A stretch of 64,000 nucleotides of DNA from Serripes groenlandicus (taxonomy: Eukaryota; Mollusca; Bivalvia; Cardiida; Cardiidae): contig JASEVX010000115.1 of assembly GCA_031761405.1 (NCBI GenBank), forward strand, positions 550,457 to 614,456, in the 5' to 3' direction. This document shows, piece by piece, positions 35,948-48,009 of this stretch. Below the pieces are notes generated by a model. That model was not told the origin of the DNA and did not search any database. It saw only the letters and a program-made list of their open reading frames with translations. The translations under genes were made by a program, and so were the position numbers. Every line of letters starts with the position of its first letter. Positions within the stretch are counted from its first letter, which is position 1.

Positions 35948-36015
35948 TAAACATCGGTATGCCCGGCCGGGGATCGAACCCAGGGGCGCTCAATCACTAC
36001 TCCAGGTAGGCGGAC
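35948..36015 (-). mobile_element. SINE head segment beyond the Helentron-like insertion
   Basis: catcggtatgcccggccggg, gatcgaacccaggggcgctc and aatcactactccagg: a minus-strand tRNA-like head with an intact B box. It completes the SINE from which the 118-bp array grew. Confidence 0.65.
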
Positions 36016-36673
36016 CGACTTTAAGAGTTATCGCGACGAACGACTAAGATCATTTAAGTGACGATCCAGGAAAAAAACCACCTGGGAATTATAATAATAA
36101 AATAACGATCAAGATATATCTTGGCAGATTGGTCCCATCGAAATGTAATCAGGTTAGTTTTCCTGGTGCATCACTCATTTTTTCACAAGAGCTTTGAATA
36201 ACGATCAGTTCCCTCAAACATAGTATGTTGAAACGTTGATTCCTTGCACTTTTCTTTACAATCATTCAACTCATGCATTATACACTATCTGTTGTGAAAA
36301 GCAATTGTCCGATGATGATTGCAAACATCATGCGGACCACAAACATCAATCAAAGTACTGAAAGTACTTAATGTAGAATTGCGATCGTTTAAGAGGAGAT
36401 GCAGAACTGCATATAGAAATATTTCTCTAACAAAAGCATCACCATGGCAGACTAGTAATGATGCATTAGGCCAGAATGAAATGTTTCCAAGATAATAAAT
36501 TCTTGTTGGACTTTTGGAAATTGAATTTATCAATCGGTCCACATGGTACCTTTTTAATGATCGTATTACCCAATAGCTCTATGGAAATCCCACTATTAAC
36601 CTTCATGTCAGTACAGTGTCTTTCTATATATTGACTGTACTGGACCAAATGATGCATTCAGAGTATGAAATAT
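36016..36673. other. No recognisable gene
   Basis: Two overlapping minus-strand frames at 36285-36657 (85 and 63 residues, different frames) share no family I recognise. They could be pieces of a decayed coding sequence but nothing supports this beyond openness. Confidence 0.35.
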
Positions 36674-36905
36674 GAGCCGTCCCGCGAGAAAACCAACATT
36701 ATGGACTCTGCGTAAAGTATCGACCCGGATCCGTCTAAGCATGCCGCGCAGGCTTACCCGGATAGACACTTTTCGCCTCATGTAGATTTTCTGTTTCAGG
36801 AATCATTACTCTATACCTCTTTCCCCCTGAGATGGAATGTGTCGGCCCGGATCAGTCTGCGCGGACTGCGCAGGCTGATATGTATCAACCTTAAGGCAAT
36901 GGCTA
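36674..36905. mobile_element. GAGCCGTCCCGCGAG element, right-truncated
   Basis: Left terminus gagccgtcccgcgagaaaac with the complete left centre (aagcatgccgcgcaggctta) and ctgagatggaatgtgtcggc. The right terminus is lost after gctgatatgtatcaac. Confidence 0.65.
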
Positions 36906-37014
36906 TGAGGGTAGATCCAAAGCAGCATGCGCAAACGCACAGTCTGATCTGATTCTACACTTTTCGCCAATGAGTCGCCTAATGTTTAATAAACTTTTGT
37001 CAATTTGAATAAGG

Positions 37015-37205
37015 CCGAACCCCAGCTCGACCAACATTCTTTCCGACGTTTCACAAACGTCGAAAAGCAGCGAGTTGCTTGGAAAGAATGTTGTATGAAG
37101 TACTGGTGTGAGAAAGCCAATACATATATGAAAAGGTGAACTGGCCACCGGGATATGACTGAAAAAATGTTAAAAACGGCGTTAAACCTTAATCAATTAA
37201 TCAAT
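37015..37205 (+). mobile_element. tRNA-derived SINE, plus strand, head-truncated
   Basis: Starts inside the tRNA-like part (gccgaaccccagctcgacca), then acattctttccgacgtttca, gtactggtgtgagaaagcca and the tail ggatatgactgaaaaaatgt / acggcgttaaacc, ending in an AATC-type short repeat (ttaatcaattaatcaatcaa). This is the clearest view of the family's 3' end. Confidence 0.75.
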
Positions 37206-37242
37206 CAACAAATATACCTCTGCTGATTAAAACTGTAATGGG

Positions 37243-37425
37243 GCTACACTTCCAGTTATTTGACACAATGTGTATATATGTATGTATAACATATCAATAA
37301 TGAGGCTACACTTTCAGTTCTTTGACACAATGTGTAAATATGTATGTATAACATATATGTAATTGGGCTACACTTCCAGTTCTTTGACACAATGTGTATA
37401 CATGTATGTATAACATATATGCGGA
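37243..37425. repeat. ~61-bp tandem repeat, 3 copies
   Basis: ggctacacttccagttattt, gacacaatgtgtatatatgt and atgtataacatat recur three times with small differences. No coding role. Confidence 0.8.
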
Positions 37426-38490
37426 CGGTGAAGACGCAGGTGAAACTGTCCAAAGTCTTCACTGTACACAGATGTATTTAGACCGCAAATCGCTACACAT
37501 ATCTACTTCATATATGAACTGCAAATAAAGGGAACCAGAATAACATTTCCCGTAAGTTGAAAAGTAGTCAGGTGCTTTGGAAGTCTATAGTGTGGTACTG
37601 GTGTAAGAAAACCAGGAAACACATGAGTAGGTGATCTGACCATCGTCATATGTCTGAAAATTGTTGAAAACAGCGTTACACTCAGTCAAACAATCCCATA
37701 AGTTGGTCAGGGTAAGATAATGAAAGAAATATGTATGAGTGTATAGTTTTTGTGGCGATTGGTTTGACAATCGCCACAATGCTAACAGAAACAACAACAA
37801 CGAACAATATTTACATTGTCGGTTTTGAACAATCGGTTGATATTTTTTTTCCTTACTGCAAACTAAATTACTCACATCCGTTATAGTTCCATCATTGATG
37901 CAGAGACGTGATTAATAATAATTATGTCAGTGCTACTTTAGTACCGGATTGTTACTAATATTTGAGTTTTATCAAGACATTATCTACATAGAGTTAAAAT
38001 ATGTAAATATTATCTTCGTCATGATTGGGCAGATAATAAATATCATTGCGCGTTCTGCCTTGCAAATAACGGCAAATAACTCTGATGATACTCAAATCTG
38101 GAAATTCCAAAAGGTTCTATAAATAGCTCACGAGACTCTGGTGTTCTTAAATCTCAATATTATAAACGCTTTATTTTGTAGTTGTTTAAATATATGAAAG
38201 CGTCTAGATGATAAGACTGGTTTACAAAGGTTTAAAGGACACACGATGTCAGTGTGTACACACGTTATGTATACACGTCTGCACGTTCTAGAGTCAATTA
38301 GCAATCAATGCTGAAAGTGTAGCCTAATTTAGTTTGGAGATAGAGCATTATAATATATGCCTATAATTTTATAAATTGAACAGTTTGGCAAATAGTGAAA
38401 TTGTGCTTTTTGAGCATGTTTTGTGTTTGTTTTTGCACTCACATTATTCGAAGCAGTTTAACAACCTCAGACATATAAATACACTGTGTC
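37426..38490. other. No recognisable gene; partial SINE tail near 37560-37700
   Basis: gtggtactggtgtaagaaaa ... gtgatctgaccatcgtcata ... ttgttgaaaacagcgttaca at 37590-37680 is a SINE 3' fragment. The remainder is AT-rich with no recognisable family. Confidence 0.4.
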
Positions 38491-39209
38491 ATATCTTGGG
38501 CAAGGCACATTTCCTAGCCTAGTACTGGTTTGTTAACCCAGGGATCATGAATAAGTGAACTGTCACCGTGTATAACTGAAATAATGTTGAAAACGGCATA
38601 AAACCACAACAAAACAATATGACGAATATGATGGGCCCGTATATACCAAACTCTCAACTTTAGACTTTAGACTGAATCTTAAACTAAATCCGAAGTCCGC
38701 TTTTTGGATTCCCGAAGATTTAGATTTAGTTGTATTCACCAACGCGTTTTAAACCCGTCTCAATTTAGTCCAGTTTGTAAATGTCGTAAGGGGCCGCGCA
38801 TTACTCTGGTTCCCGAATTATTAATAGAGCCAAAAGAAAGTCAGCACCTTTCCTCGACAGTCTAATTTTAGATTTTCATTTTATCGCTATTTCACATACA
38901 TGTAGGATTAGCTTGCATCTCAATGTTTCATTCGATCTTTCTGTTCATTTGCGTTGTTTTAATAATCGGATGTTCATGTCTACATAAAAGGGAGCAAACA
39001 GGTATTTTCTCCATTATATCTCTTGTATTACCCAAACAAATCCTATGTTGTGTGTACACAGTGGGACGATTCGTAGTGTGACTACCCACAACAAAGGGTT
39101 TGAAGGTCAAATCAACATTTTAAATATTCTAAATACATACCTTATCTAGGGCTATGATATGTGCATTTAACATCAGATTTAAAATATGAGCTTTTATTTC
39201 ACCACGCGT

Positions 39210-39285
39210 GACCGCCTCAGTGGTGTCGTGGTAGAGCCCCCGCTTCAGATGCGCGAGGTCGAAGTTTCGATCTCCGGCCATGTCA
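39210..39285 (+). mobile_element. SINE head, copy C
   Basis: gaccgcctcagtggtgtcgt, gagcccccgcttcagatgcg and gaagtttcgatctccggcc. Identical in layout to 4362 and leads straight into array 2. Confidence 0.8.
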
Positions 39286-42200
39286 TACGGTAGTAATGGA
39301 TTTCCCTCCTTGTCCCTTAGGAGTGTGGGGTTATCATTACCAGGTCACACGGTAGTAATGGATTTCCCTCCTTGTCCCTTAGGATTGTGGGGGTTATCAT
39401 TACCAGGTGATACGGTAGTAATGGATTTCCCTCCTTGTCGCTTAGGATTGTGGGAGTTATCATTTCCAGGTCATACGGTAGTAATGAATTTCCCTCCTTG
39501 TCCCTTAGGATTGTGGGAGTTATCATTACCAGGTCACACGGTAGTAATGGATTTCCCTCCTTGTCGCTTAGGATTGTGGGAGTTATCATTTCCAGGTCAT
39601 ACGGTAGTAATGAATTTCCCTCATTATCCCTTAGGATTGTGGGGTTATCATTACCAGGTCATACGGTAGTAATGAATTTCCCTCATTATCCCTTAGGATT
39701 GTGGGGTTATCATTACCAGGTCATACGGTAGTAATGAATTTCCCTCCTTGTCCCTTAGGATTGTGGGAGTTATCATTACCAGGTCATACGGTAGTAATGA
39801 ATTTCCTTTCTTGTCGGTTAGGATTGTGGGGTTATCATTACCAGGTCATACGGTAGTAATGGATTTCCCTCCTTGTCCCTTAGGATTGTGGGGTTATCAT
39901 TACCAGGTCATACGGTAGTAATGAATTTCCCTACTTGTCCCTTAGGATTGTGGGAGTTATCATTACCAGGTCATACGGTAGTAATGAATTTCCCTACTTG
40001 TCCCTTAGGATTGTGGGAGTTATCATTACCAGGTCATACGGTAGTAATGAATTTCCCTACTTGTCCCTTAGGATTGTGGGAGTTATCATTACCAGGTCAT
40101 ACGGTAGTAATGAATTTCCCTCCTTGTCCCTTAGGATTGTGGGAGTTATCATTACCATGTCATACGGTAGTAATGAATTTCCCTACTTGTCCCTTAGGAT
40201 TGTGGGAGTTATCATTACCAGGTCATACGGTAGTAATGAATTTCCCTCCTTGTCCCTTAGGATTGTGGGAGTTATCATTACCAGGTCATACGGTAGTAAT
40301 GAATTTCCCTCATTATCCCTTAGGATTGTGGGGTTATCATTACCAGGTCATACGGTAGTAATGAATTTCCCTCATTGTCCCTTAGGATTGTGGGGTTATC
40401 ATTACCAGGTCATACGGTAGTAATGAATTTCCCTCATTGTCCCTTAGGATTGTGGGGTTATCATTACCAGGTCATACGGTAGTAATGAATTTCCCTCCTT
40501 GTCGCTTAGGATTGTGGGAGTTATCATTACCAGGTCATACGGTAGTATTGAATTTCCCTCCTTGTCCCTTAGGATTGTGGGGTTATCATAACAGGTCATA
40601 CGTAGTAATGAATTTCCTTCATTGTCCCTTAGGATTGTGGGGTTATCATTACCAGGTCATACGGTAGTAATGAATTTCCCTCCTTGTCGCTGAGGATTGT
40701 GGGGTTATCATTACCAGGTCATACGGTAGTAATGGATTTCTCTCCTTGTCCCTTAGGATTGTGGGGTTATCATTACCAGGTCATACGGTAGTAATGAATT
40801 TCCCTCCTTGTCTCTTAGGATTGTGGGAGTTATCATTACCATGTCATACGGTAGTAATGGATTTCCCTCCTTGTCCCTTAGGATTGTGGGAGTTATCATT
40901 ACCAGGTCACACGGTAGTAATGAATTTCCCTACTTGTCGCTTAGGATTGTGGGAGTTATCATTTCCAGGTCACACGGTAGTAATGAATTTCCCTCCTTGT
41001 CCCTTAGGATTGTGGTGTTATCATTACCAGGTCATACGGTAGTAATGAATTTCCCTCATTGTCCCTTAGGATTGTGGGAGTTATCATTACCAGGTCATAC
41101 GGTAGTAATGAATTTCCCTCCTTGTCCCTTAGGATTGTGGGAGTTATCATTACCAAGTCATACGGTAGTAATGGATTTCTCTCCTTGTCCCTTAGGATTG
41201 TGGGAGTTATCATTACCAGGTCAGACGGTAGTAATGAATTTCCCTACTTGTCGCTTAGGATTGTGGGAGTTATCATTTCCAGGTCACACGGTAGTAATGA
41301 ATTTCCCTCCTTGTCCCTTAGGATTGTGGTGTTATCATTACCAGGTCATACGGTAGTAATGAATTTCCCTCATTGTCCCTTAGGATTGTGGGAGTTATCA
41401 TTACCAGGTCATACGGTAGTAATGAATTTCCCTTCTTGTCCCTTGGGATTGTGGGAGTTATCATTACCAGGTCATACGGTAGTAATGGATTTCTCTCCTT
41501 GTCCCTTAGGATTGTTGGTGTTATCATTACCAAGTCATACGGTAGTAATGGATTTCCCTTCTTGTCCCTTAGGATTGTGGGAGTTATCATTACCAGGTCA
41601 CACGGTAGTAATGAATTTCCCTACTTGTCGCTTAGGATTGTGGGAGTTATCATTTCCAGGTCACACGGTAGTAATGAATTTCCCTCCTTGTCCCTTAGGA
41701 TTGTGGTGTTATCATTACCAGGTCATACGGTAGTAATGAATTTCCCTCATTGTCTCTTAGGATTGTGGGAGTTATCATTACCAGGTCATACGGTAGTAAT
41801 GAATTTCCCTCCTTGTCCCTTAGGATTGTGGGGTTATCATTACCAGGTCATACGGTAGTAATGAATTTCCCTCATTGTCCCTTAGGATTGTGGGGTTATC
41901 ATTTCCAGGTCATACGGTAGTAATGGATTTCCCTCCTTGTCCCTTAGGATTGTGGGAGTTATCATTACCAGGTCATACGGTAGTAATGAATTTCCCTCAT
42001 TGTCCCTTAGGATTGTGGGGTTATCATTACCAGGTCATACGGTAGTAATGAATTTCCCTCATTGTCCTTAGGATTGTGGGGTTATCATTACCAGGTCACA
42101 CGGTAGTAATGAATTTCCTTCCTTGTCCCTTAGGATTGTGGGAGTTATCATTACCAGGTCACACGGTAGTAATGAATTTCCCTACTTGTCGCCTAGGATT

Positions 42201-43406
42201 GTGAGAGTTATCATTTCCAGGTCATACGGTAGTAATGGATTTCCCTCCTTGTCCTTTAGGATTGTGGGAGTTATCATTACCAGGTCATACGGTAGTAATG
42301 GATTTCCCTTCTTGTCCCTTAGGATTGTGGGAGTTATCATTACCATGTCATACGGTAGTAATGGATTTCCCTACTTGTCGCTTAGGATTGTGGGGTTATC
42401 ATTACAAGGTCATACGGTAGTAATGAATTTCCCTCATTGTCCCTTAGGATTGTGGGAGTTATCATTACCAGGTCATACGGTAGTAATGGATTTCCCTACT
42501 TGTCGCTTAGGATTGTGGGGTTATCATTACAAGGTCATACGGTAGTAATGAATTTCCCTCATTGTCCCTTAGGATTGTGGGAGTTATCATTACCAGGTCA
42601 TACGGTAGTAATGAATTTCCCTACTTGTCCCTTAGGATTGTGGGGTTATCATTACCAAGTCATACGGTAGTAATGAATTTCTCTTCTTGTCCCTTAGGAT
42701 TGTGGGAGTTATCATTACCAGGTCAGACGGTAGTAATGAATTTCCCTACTTGTCGCCTAGGATTGTGGGAGTTATCATTTCCAGGTCAAACGGTAGTAAT
42801 GAATTTCTCTTCTTGTCCCTTAGGATTGTGGGAGTTATCATTACCATGTCATACGGTAGTAATGGATTTCCCTCCTTGTCCCTTAGGATTGTGGGAGTTA
42901 TCATTACCAGGTCACACGGTAGTAATGAATTTCCCTCATTGTCCCTTAGGATTGTGGGAGTTATCATTACCAGGTCATACGGTAGTAATGAATTACCCTC
43001 CTTGTCCCTTAGGATTGTGGGAGTTATCATTACCACGTCATACGGTAGTAATGGATTTCACTCCTTGTCCCTTAGGATTGTGGGAGTTATCATTACCAGG
43101 TCATACGGTAGTAATGAATTAACCTCCTTGTCCCTTAGGATTGTGGGAGTTATCATTACCACGTCATGCGGTAGTAATGGATTTCACTCATTGTCCCTTA
43201 GGATTGTGTGAGTTATCATTACCAGGTCATACGGTAGTAATGAATTTCCCTCCTTGTCCCTTAGGATTGTGTGGTTATCATTACCAGGTCATACGGTAGT
43301 AATGGATTTCCCTCCTTGTCGCTTAGGATTGTTGGAGTTATCATTACCAGGTCATACGGTAGTAATGGATTTCCCTTCTTGTCCCTTAGTATTGTGGGGT
43401 TATCAT
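39286..43406 (+). repeat. 62/63-bp tandem array 2, expanded SINE body (~66 units)
   Basis: Same unit as array 1 but with its own mix of variants, for example caggtcacacggtagtaatg and ttccctacttgtcgcttagg. A block of about five units (tacttgtcgcttagg, catttccaggtcacacgg, gattgtggtgttatcattac) recurs near 40930, 41245 and 41625, a ~315-380 bp higher-order pattern. Contains no insertion like the MITE of array 1. Long frames on both strands are periodicity artefacts. Confidence 0.9.
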
Positions 43407-43520
43407 TAAGACTTATTCGCTGGTGTTAGGCTCGATGGACCAGCAGTACTGGCAACTCGCCCCGTAATAATCGCCGGGAAATAACTGAAAATTGTTGAAA
43501 GCGCTCTAAAACACCATAAC
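43407..43520 (+). mobile_element. SINE 3' tail closing array 2
   Basis: gacttattcgctggtgttag, gaccagcagtactggcaact, gccgggaaataactgaaaat, ttgttgaaagcgctctaaaa. Equivalent to 10486 and 12100. Confidence 0.8.
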
Positions 43521-44285
43521 AATAAACAACGCAAAATCCACTATGCGCATTCCATAGTCCACACATCATACGATTAGATGAACATAGATACAATGTATAT
43601 GTAATGACAGGAGTTTAATTTCTAAATTGAATTTGTAGAGTTCTCGCCCATAATATGAAGAGGCTATTGTCGAATGGTACCCTTGTTGGAAACGAGTTTG
43701 AACCACTAATTATAAGTATTATATGTGAAAGAAGTAGAAACCATCTTGGCAAAATTAGTAAATGCTCACGATAAGCAACTTTACCTTTTACCAAAATGTT
43801 TTCAATTGTCCTCTGCTGCACATAAGTCAAACTGCAGGTGGGATAGGGTTAACTAGTGTATAGAAGATGTGGCTTAACCCTTCACAACAGCTAGAGGACT
43901 TTGGATACATCTTGGTAAAGGTATGAAAATATCTATAACCCTTTCCCTTATACAGGAAATCTACAACAGAGGACTTTGGATACATCTAGGTAAAAATATG
44001 AAAATATCTATAACCCTTTACCTTATACAGGTGCTTTCTGAAACATTTGAAACTTTTTAACAAATAATTAAGTCGACTAGATCGGGAAAGGGTTAGTGTC
44101 GGGTTATACAACATTATCGATACTGAACTCACTACTTCTGCAGCATTTCGATTAACCTACCAAAGCTGTGATGTATAATTTCAGCATTCAATATATTTCT
44201 AATTTCTATTTACATTTCATTTCGCTAATAAAATAATGCAAACGGTTGCTGACACACGCGTTCGTTGGTTACATACGCAGAAATA
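43521..44285. repeat. Duplicon C right flank, then repeated ctacaacagaggactttgga element
   Basis: 43521-43870 matches copy B 12200-12520. Then two near-identical ~75-bp units (gaggactttggatacatct, gtatgaaaatatctataacc) at 43873-44030 look like a duplicated left terminus of the CTGCAGCAGACGACTTT family. Nothing coding. Confidence 0.6.
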
Positions 44286-44942
44286 TCGTTCGGGGTATAA
44301 TTACTGTATAAGAAATATCAATCAGGGTATAATTACTGTATAATAAATATCAATCGGGGTAAAATTACTGTATAAGAAATATCGATCGAGTATAATTACT
44401 GTATAATAAATATCGATCGGGGTATAATTACTGTATAAGAAATATCAATCGGGGTATAATTACTATATAAGAAATATCGATCGGAGTTTAATAACTGTAT
44501 AATAAATATCGATCGGGATATAATTACTGTATAATAATTATCAATCGAGGTATAATTACTGTATAAGAAATATCAATCGGGGTATAATTACTGTATAAGA
44601 AATATCAATCGGGATATAATTACTGTATAAGAAATATCAATCGAGGTATAATTACTGTATAAGAAATATCAATCGAGGTATAATTACTGTATAATAAATA
44701 TAAATCGAGGTATAATTACTGTATAATAAATATAAATCGAGTATAATTACTGTATAAGAAATATCAAATAATAACTGTATAAGAGATATCAATCGAGGTA
44801 TAATTACTGTATAATAAATATCAATCGGGGTATAATTACTTTATAAGAAATATCAATCAGGGTTTAATCACTGTATAAGAAATATTAATCGGGGTATAAT
44901 TATTGTATAAGAAATATCAATCGGGGTATAATTACTGTACTT
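44286..44942. repeat. 32-bp tandem array (~20 units)
   Basis: Unit tataattactgtataagaaa + tatcaatcgggg, with frequent ag/aa variants. AT-rich. It lies at the point where copy C is ~1.4 kb longer than copy B. Confidence 0.9.
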
Positions 44943-45059
44943 AAAAAAGTAAATGGCTCATACACACTATAAATAAATATATTTATATATATATATTCAC
45001 TTTTTCATTATAGTTGGGTTCCATGAAACAGAATTTAACTGGCTACTTCCAATGAGATA

Positions 45060-45245
45060 TGTTCATTTACCCCTTCCAACATACAGACGCTTTCTGACGC
45101 CTCTGCAGCAGACACACTTTGAAATGAGAAAATGCTCATAATGAGCATTTTACCTTTTGTCACAATGATTTCAACTCTATTCAATAATTAATTAATTATA
45201 TTTTAATTTTCCATATTTTGCCCAGATGTTTTCCAAGTCGTTTGC
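45060..45245. mobile_element. CTGCAGCAGACGACTTT element (left end and hairpin)
   Basis: Left terminus taccccttccaacatacaga, cgctttctgacgcctctgca, gcagacacactttgaa, then the hairpin aaaatgctcataatgagcat and ttttgtcacaatgatttcaa. The right end ttttccaagtcgtttgcttc is the inverted counterpart at 45230. Non-autonomous. Confidence 0.65.
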
Positions 45246-45493
45246 TTCAGTTTTGTTGTATACATATGTGAAAGACGAGTGTGGTTGGTACTAATCACCA
45301 TATTCAAACGATTTAAGAGGGCGTTGACGTTGATGTACCTTAACCTGGCAAACTCTACATGGTATATCTATGTTTCTCTGAGACACTTATCGTGAGAAAT
45401 AATCATGAACACGCAGACAACTTGGCATCGTTCGGAGATTTCTGTCTGGTTTTGTAGACTTACAAATAATCTGCGTCGAGGGGAAAATCGATT

Positions 45494-45757
45494 GATTGGA
45501 GTTTTTAACACCATTTCTAACGATTGTTCAATAATATCACGGCGACAAGTTCATCTAACCACGTGTTTCAAGGCCTTTTCACACTAGTACTACACACAAC
45601 AGCAACTGGCCGCTTTTCCACACGGCCTGTTTGCCCATTGCTGAAGGAATAATTCAATTGTCGCATTGACTTTTGTCAAACGTCGGATTTTTTTTTTGCT
45701 GAGCTGGGGTTCGAACTCGCATTCCTAGTCGCTATCGACTGAGCTATCGGCCCTTGG
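45494..45757 (-). mobile_element. tRNA-derived SINE, minus strand (duplicon partner of 12789)
   Basis: gagctggggttcgaactcgc, gtcgctatcgactgagctat at the head end; ttctaacgattgttcaataa, tatcacggcgacaagttcat at the tail end. Positionally equivalent to the copy in duplicon B. Confidence 0.75.
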
Positions 45758-45827
45758 TGCATCGAGAGAAAATGGCTTCCATCAAACATATTATAGGCTT
45801 ATGTTGAAGCATCTGCTGATGCTTGTC

Positions 45828-46482
45828 CTGCAGACGTATATCAGAGCTTTCATCATCAGTGCACATGTTTAATATTTACACAGACGTGTATCAGAGCTTT
45901 CACTATCAGTGCACATGTTTAATATTTACACAGACGTGTATCAGAACTTTCACTATCAGTGCACATGTTTAATATTTACACAGCCGTATATCAGAGCTTT
46001 CATTATCAGCGCACATGTTTAATATTTACACAGACGTATATCAGAGCTTTCACTATCAGTGCACATGTTTAATATTTACACAGACGTATATCAGAGCTTT
46101 CACTATCAGTGCACATGTTTAATAGTTACACAGACGTGTATCAGAGCTTTTACTATCAGTGCACATGTTTAATATTTACACAGACGTGTATCAGAGCTTT
46201 CACTATCAGTGCACATATTTAATATTTACACAGACGTGTATCAGAGCTTTCATTATCAGTGGACATGTTTAATATTTACACAGACGTATATCAGAGCTTT
46301 CACTATCAGTGCACATGCTTAATATTTACACAGACGTGTATCAGAGCTTTCACTATCAGTGCACATGTTTAATATTTACACAGACATATATCAGAGCTTT
46401 CACTATCAGTGCACATGTTTAATATGTACATAGACGTGTATCAGAGCTTTCACTATCAGTGGACATGTTTAATATTTACGCA
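45828..46482. repeat. 50-bp tandem array (~13 units)
   Basis: Unit cagacgtgtatcagagcttt, cactatcagtgcacatgttt, aatatttaca. Exact 50-bp period with sparse substitutions (gtgta/gtata, gcaca/ggaca). Absent at the matching place in copy B. Confidence 0.9.
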
Positions 46483-46784
46483 TACGGGTTCGAACTATTT
46501 GAACGATTTGAATGATTTGTTCGTCTACTAAAACGTTCAGAATGCAGGTTAATGTACCAATGGTATGAGAGTATTTACCATTTCCCACGGGCAGACGTAT
46601 TTGGACGCATCTGCAACATCGTCAGAAAACATTTTGCGCAAATGAAACAATTGGTTTATTCATCACGAGTATTTTCTCTTTGTGCGAAAAGTTTTCATAT
46701 CTTTTCAAAATTTATAATTGCTTTAAAAGAGACTTTCCGTATTCTTTCGTAGATGCTTTCACGATTGGCTTCTGCACATACATC

Positions 46785-47247
46785 TGCATACATAATGACC
46801 CCTACGTACATGCCAACAACAACATAATGACTCCTACGTACATGCTACGGATGACATAATGACCCCTACGTACATGCCAAAGACAACATAATGACTCCTA
46901 CGTACATGCTACTGATGACATAATGACCCTTACGTACATGCCAACGACAACATAAAGATCCCTACGTACATACTACGGACAACATACTGACACTTACGTA
47001 CATGCTACGGCGACATAAAGATCTTTACGTACATGGAACTGACAACATAATGACCCCAACGTATATGCCACGGACGACATAATGACCCCTACGAACATGC
47101 AACGGACAACATAATGTACCCTGCGTACAAGCCACGGACGGCATAATGACCCCTACGTACATGCCACAGACAACATAATGTCCCCTACGAAGATGCCATG
47201 GACGACATAATGACCTCTACGTACATGCAATAGACGACATAATGAGC
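46785..47247. repeat. ~32-bp tandem array (~14 units)
   Basis: Unit cataatgacccctacgtaca + tgccacggacga with substitutions and 1-3 bp indels. Starts right at the end of duplicon C. Confidence 0.85.
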
Positions 47248-47377
47248 ATTTTCTACCTTTTCAATATTGAGTTGTATTTTATTCATTAATTGTTCTTTTA
47301 TTTATAGAGATTTTCCATATTTTTGAGTTTTCAGAGTCGTCTGCTACAGATTACTTGAACGTATGAAGTGTGTGTGT

Positions 47378-47412
47378 GAGGTTTTTTTTTTTTTTTTTGG
47401 GGGGGGGGGGGC
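47378..47412. repeat. Poly-T / poly-G homopolymer junction
   Basis: A run of about 18 T is followed directly by about 13 G. Possible assembly or sequencing weak point; no function implied. Confidence 0.7.
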
Positions 47413-47664
47413 CTCTGTGAGTACGCACGATCTCACACGTGCCGTCTACATGTATTTTAGTTATAGACGCATTTATTACTAATCTCAGTTCCTGATAGCG
47501 AACACAATAATGACTAGCGTGCATTCTTTTCTAACATTAAGTATGATTTATTGGTGTTCACGCGGATTTTAGAAATACTTATATAAAATGACAATGCCAG
47601 CACACATATCATTTGTAGCTACATGACTATCCAGTATGGGGTTAGGAAATGTATAAAACACAAT

Positions 47665-48000
47665 TACCTCCACGACGGGGTTCGAACCCGAAATACCTGG
47701 TCTTAAGTTCAACTAGCTAACCACTTCTTTTACATCGGACATCGGGTATTGAACCTGAAACACCTGGTCTTAAGTCCAACGTGCTAACCACTTCGCTAAC
47801 AACGGACAATGAAGATCGAACCCGAAACACCTGGTCTTAAGTCCAACGTGCTAACCACTTCGCTAACAACGGACAATGAAGATCGAACCCGAAACACCTG
47901 GTCTCAATTCCAACGCGCTAACCACTTCTCTAACAACGGACATCGGGGATCGAACCCAAAACACCTGTTGTCAAGTCCAACGCGCTAATCACTTCTCTAA
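47665..48000 (-). repeat. Tandem tRNA-Leu(UAA)-like units (5 copies, 67-bp period)
   Basis: On the minus strand each unit reads gcgaagtggttagcacgttg, gacttaagaccaggtgttt and B box cgggttcgatc. The ggacttaaga segment matches the anticodon arm of tRNA-Leu(UAA). B boxes sit near 47681, 47749, 47816, 47883 and 47950. Acceptor stems do not pair well and no variable arm is visible, so these look like tRNA-derived repeats and not working genes. Confidence 0.65.
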
Positions 48001-48009
48001 CAACGGACA

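Larger units (their letters stand above)
38490..46775. repeat. Duplicon copy C (expanded)
   Basis: Starts inside the SINE seen at 11340 (gggcaaggcacatttcctag) and follows copy B in the same order: gggcccgtatataccaaac block, second SINE, tail, acaggagtttaatttctaaa, gggttaactagtgtataga, cttcagttttgttgtatac, tgaacacgcagacaacttgg, minus-strand SINE, aaacatattatagg, gtattctttcgtagatgctt. Relative to copy B (2.6 kb) it is 8.3 kb because of a 62/63-bp array, a ~1.4 kb insertion with a 32-bp array and a ~0.9 kb insertion with a 50-bp array. Confidence 0.85.

Noticed and set aside
36285..36657. Possible small gene on the minus strand
   Set aside because: Two overlapping frames, neither recognisable and no conserved motif; insufficient support.
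39280..43211. Long repetitive ORFs on both strands over array 2
   Set aside because: Same satellite artefact as array 1.
47378..47412. Regulatory G-quadruplex
   Set aside because: A single homopolymer run of about 13 G next to poly-T is more likely slippage or a sequencing artefact; no four-tract pattern.
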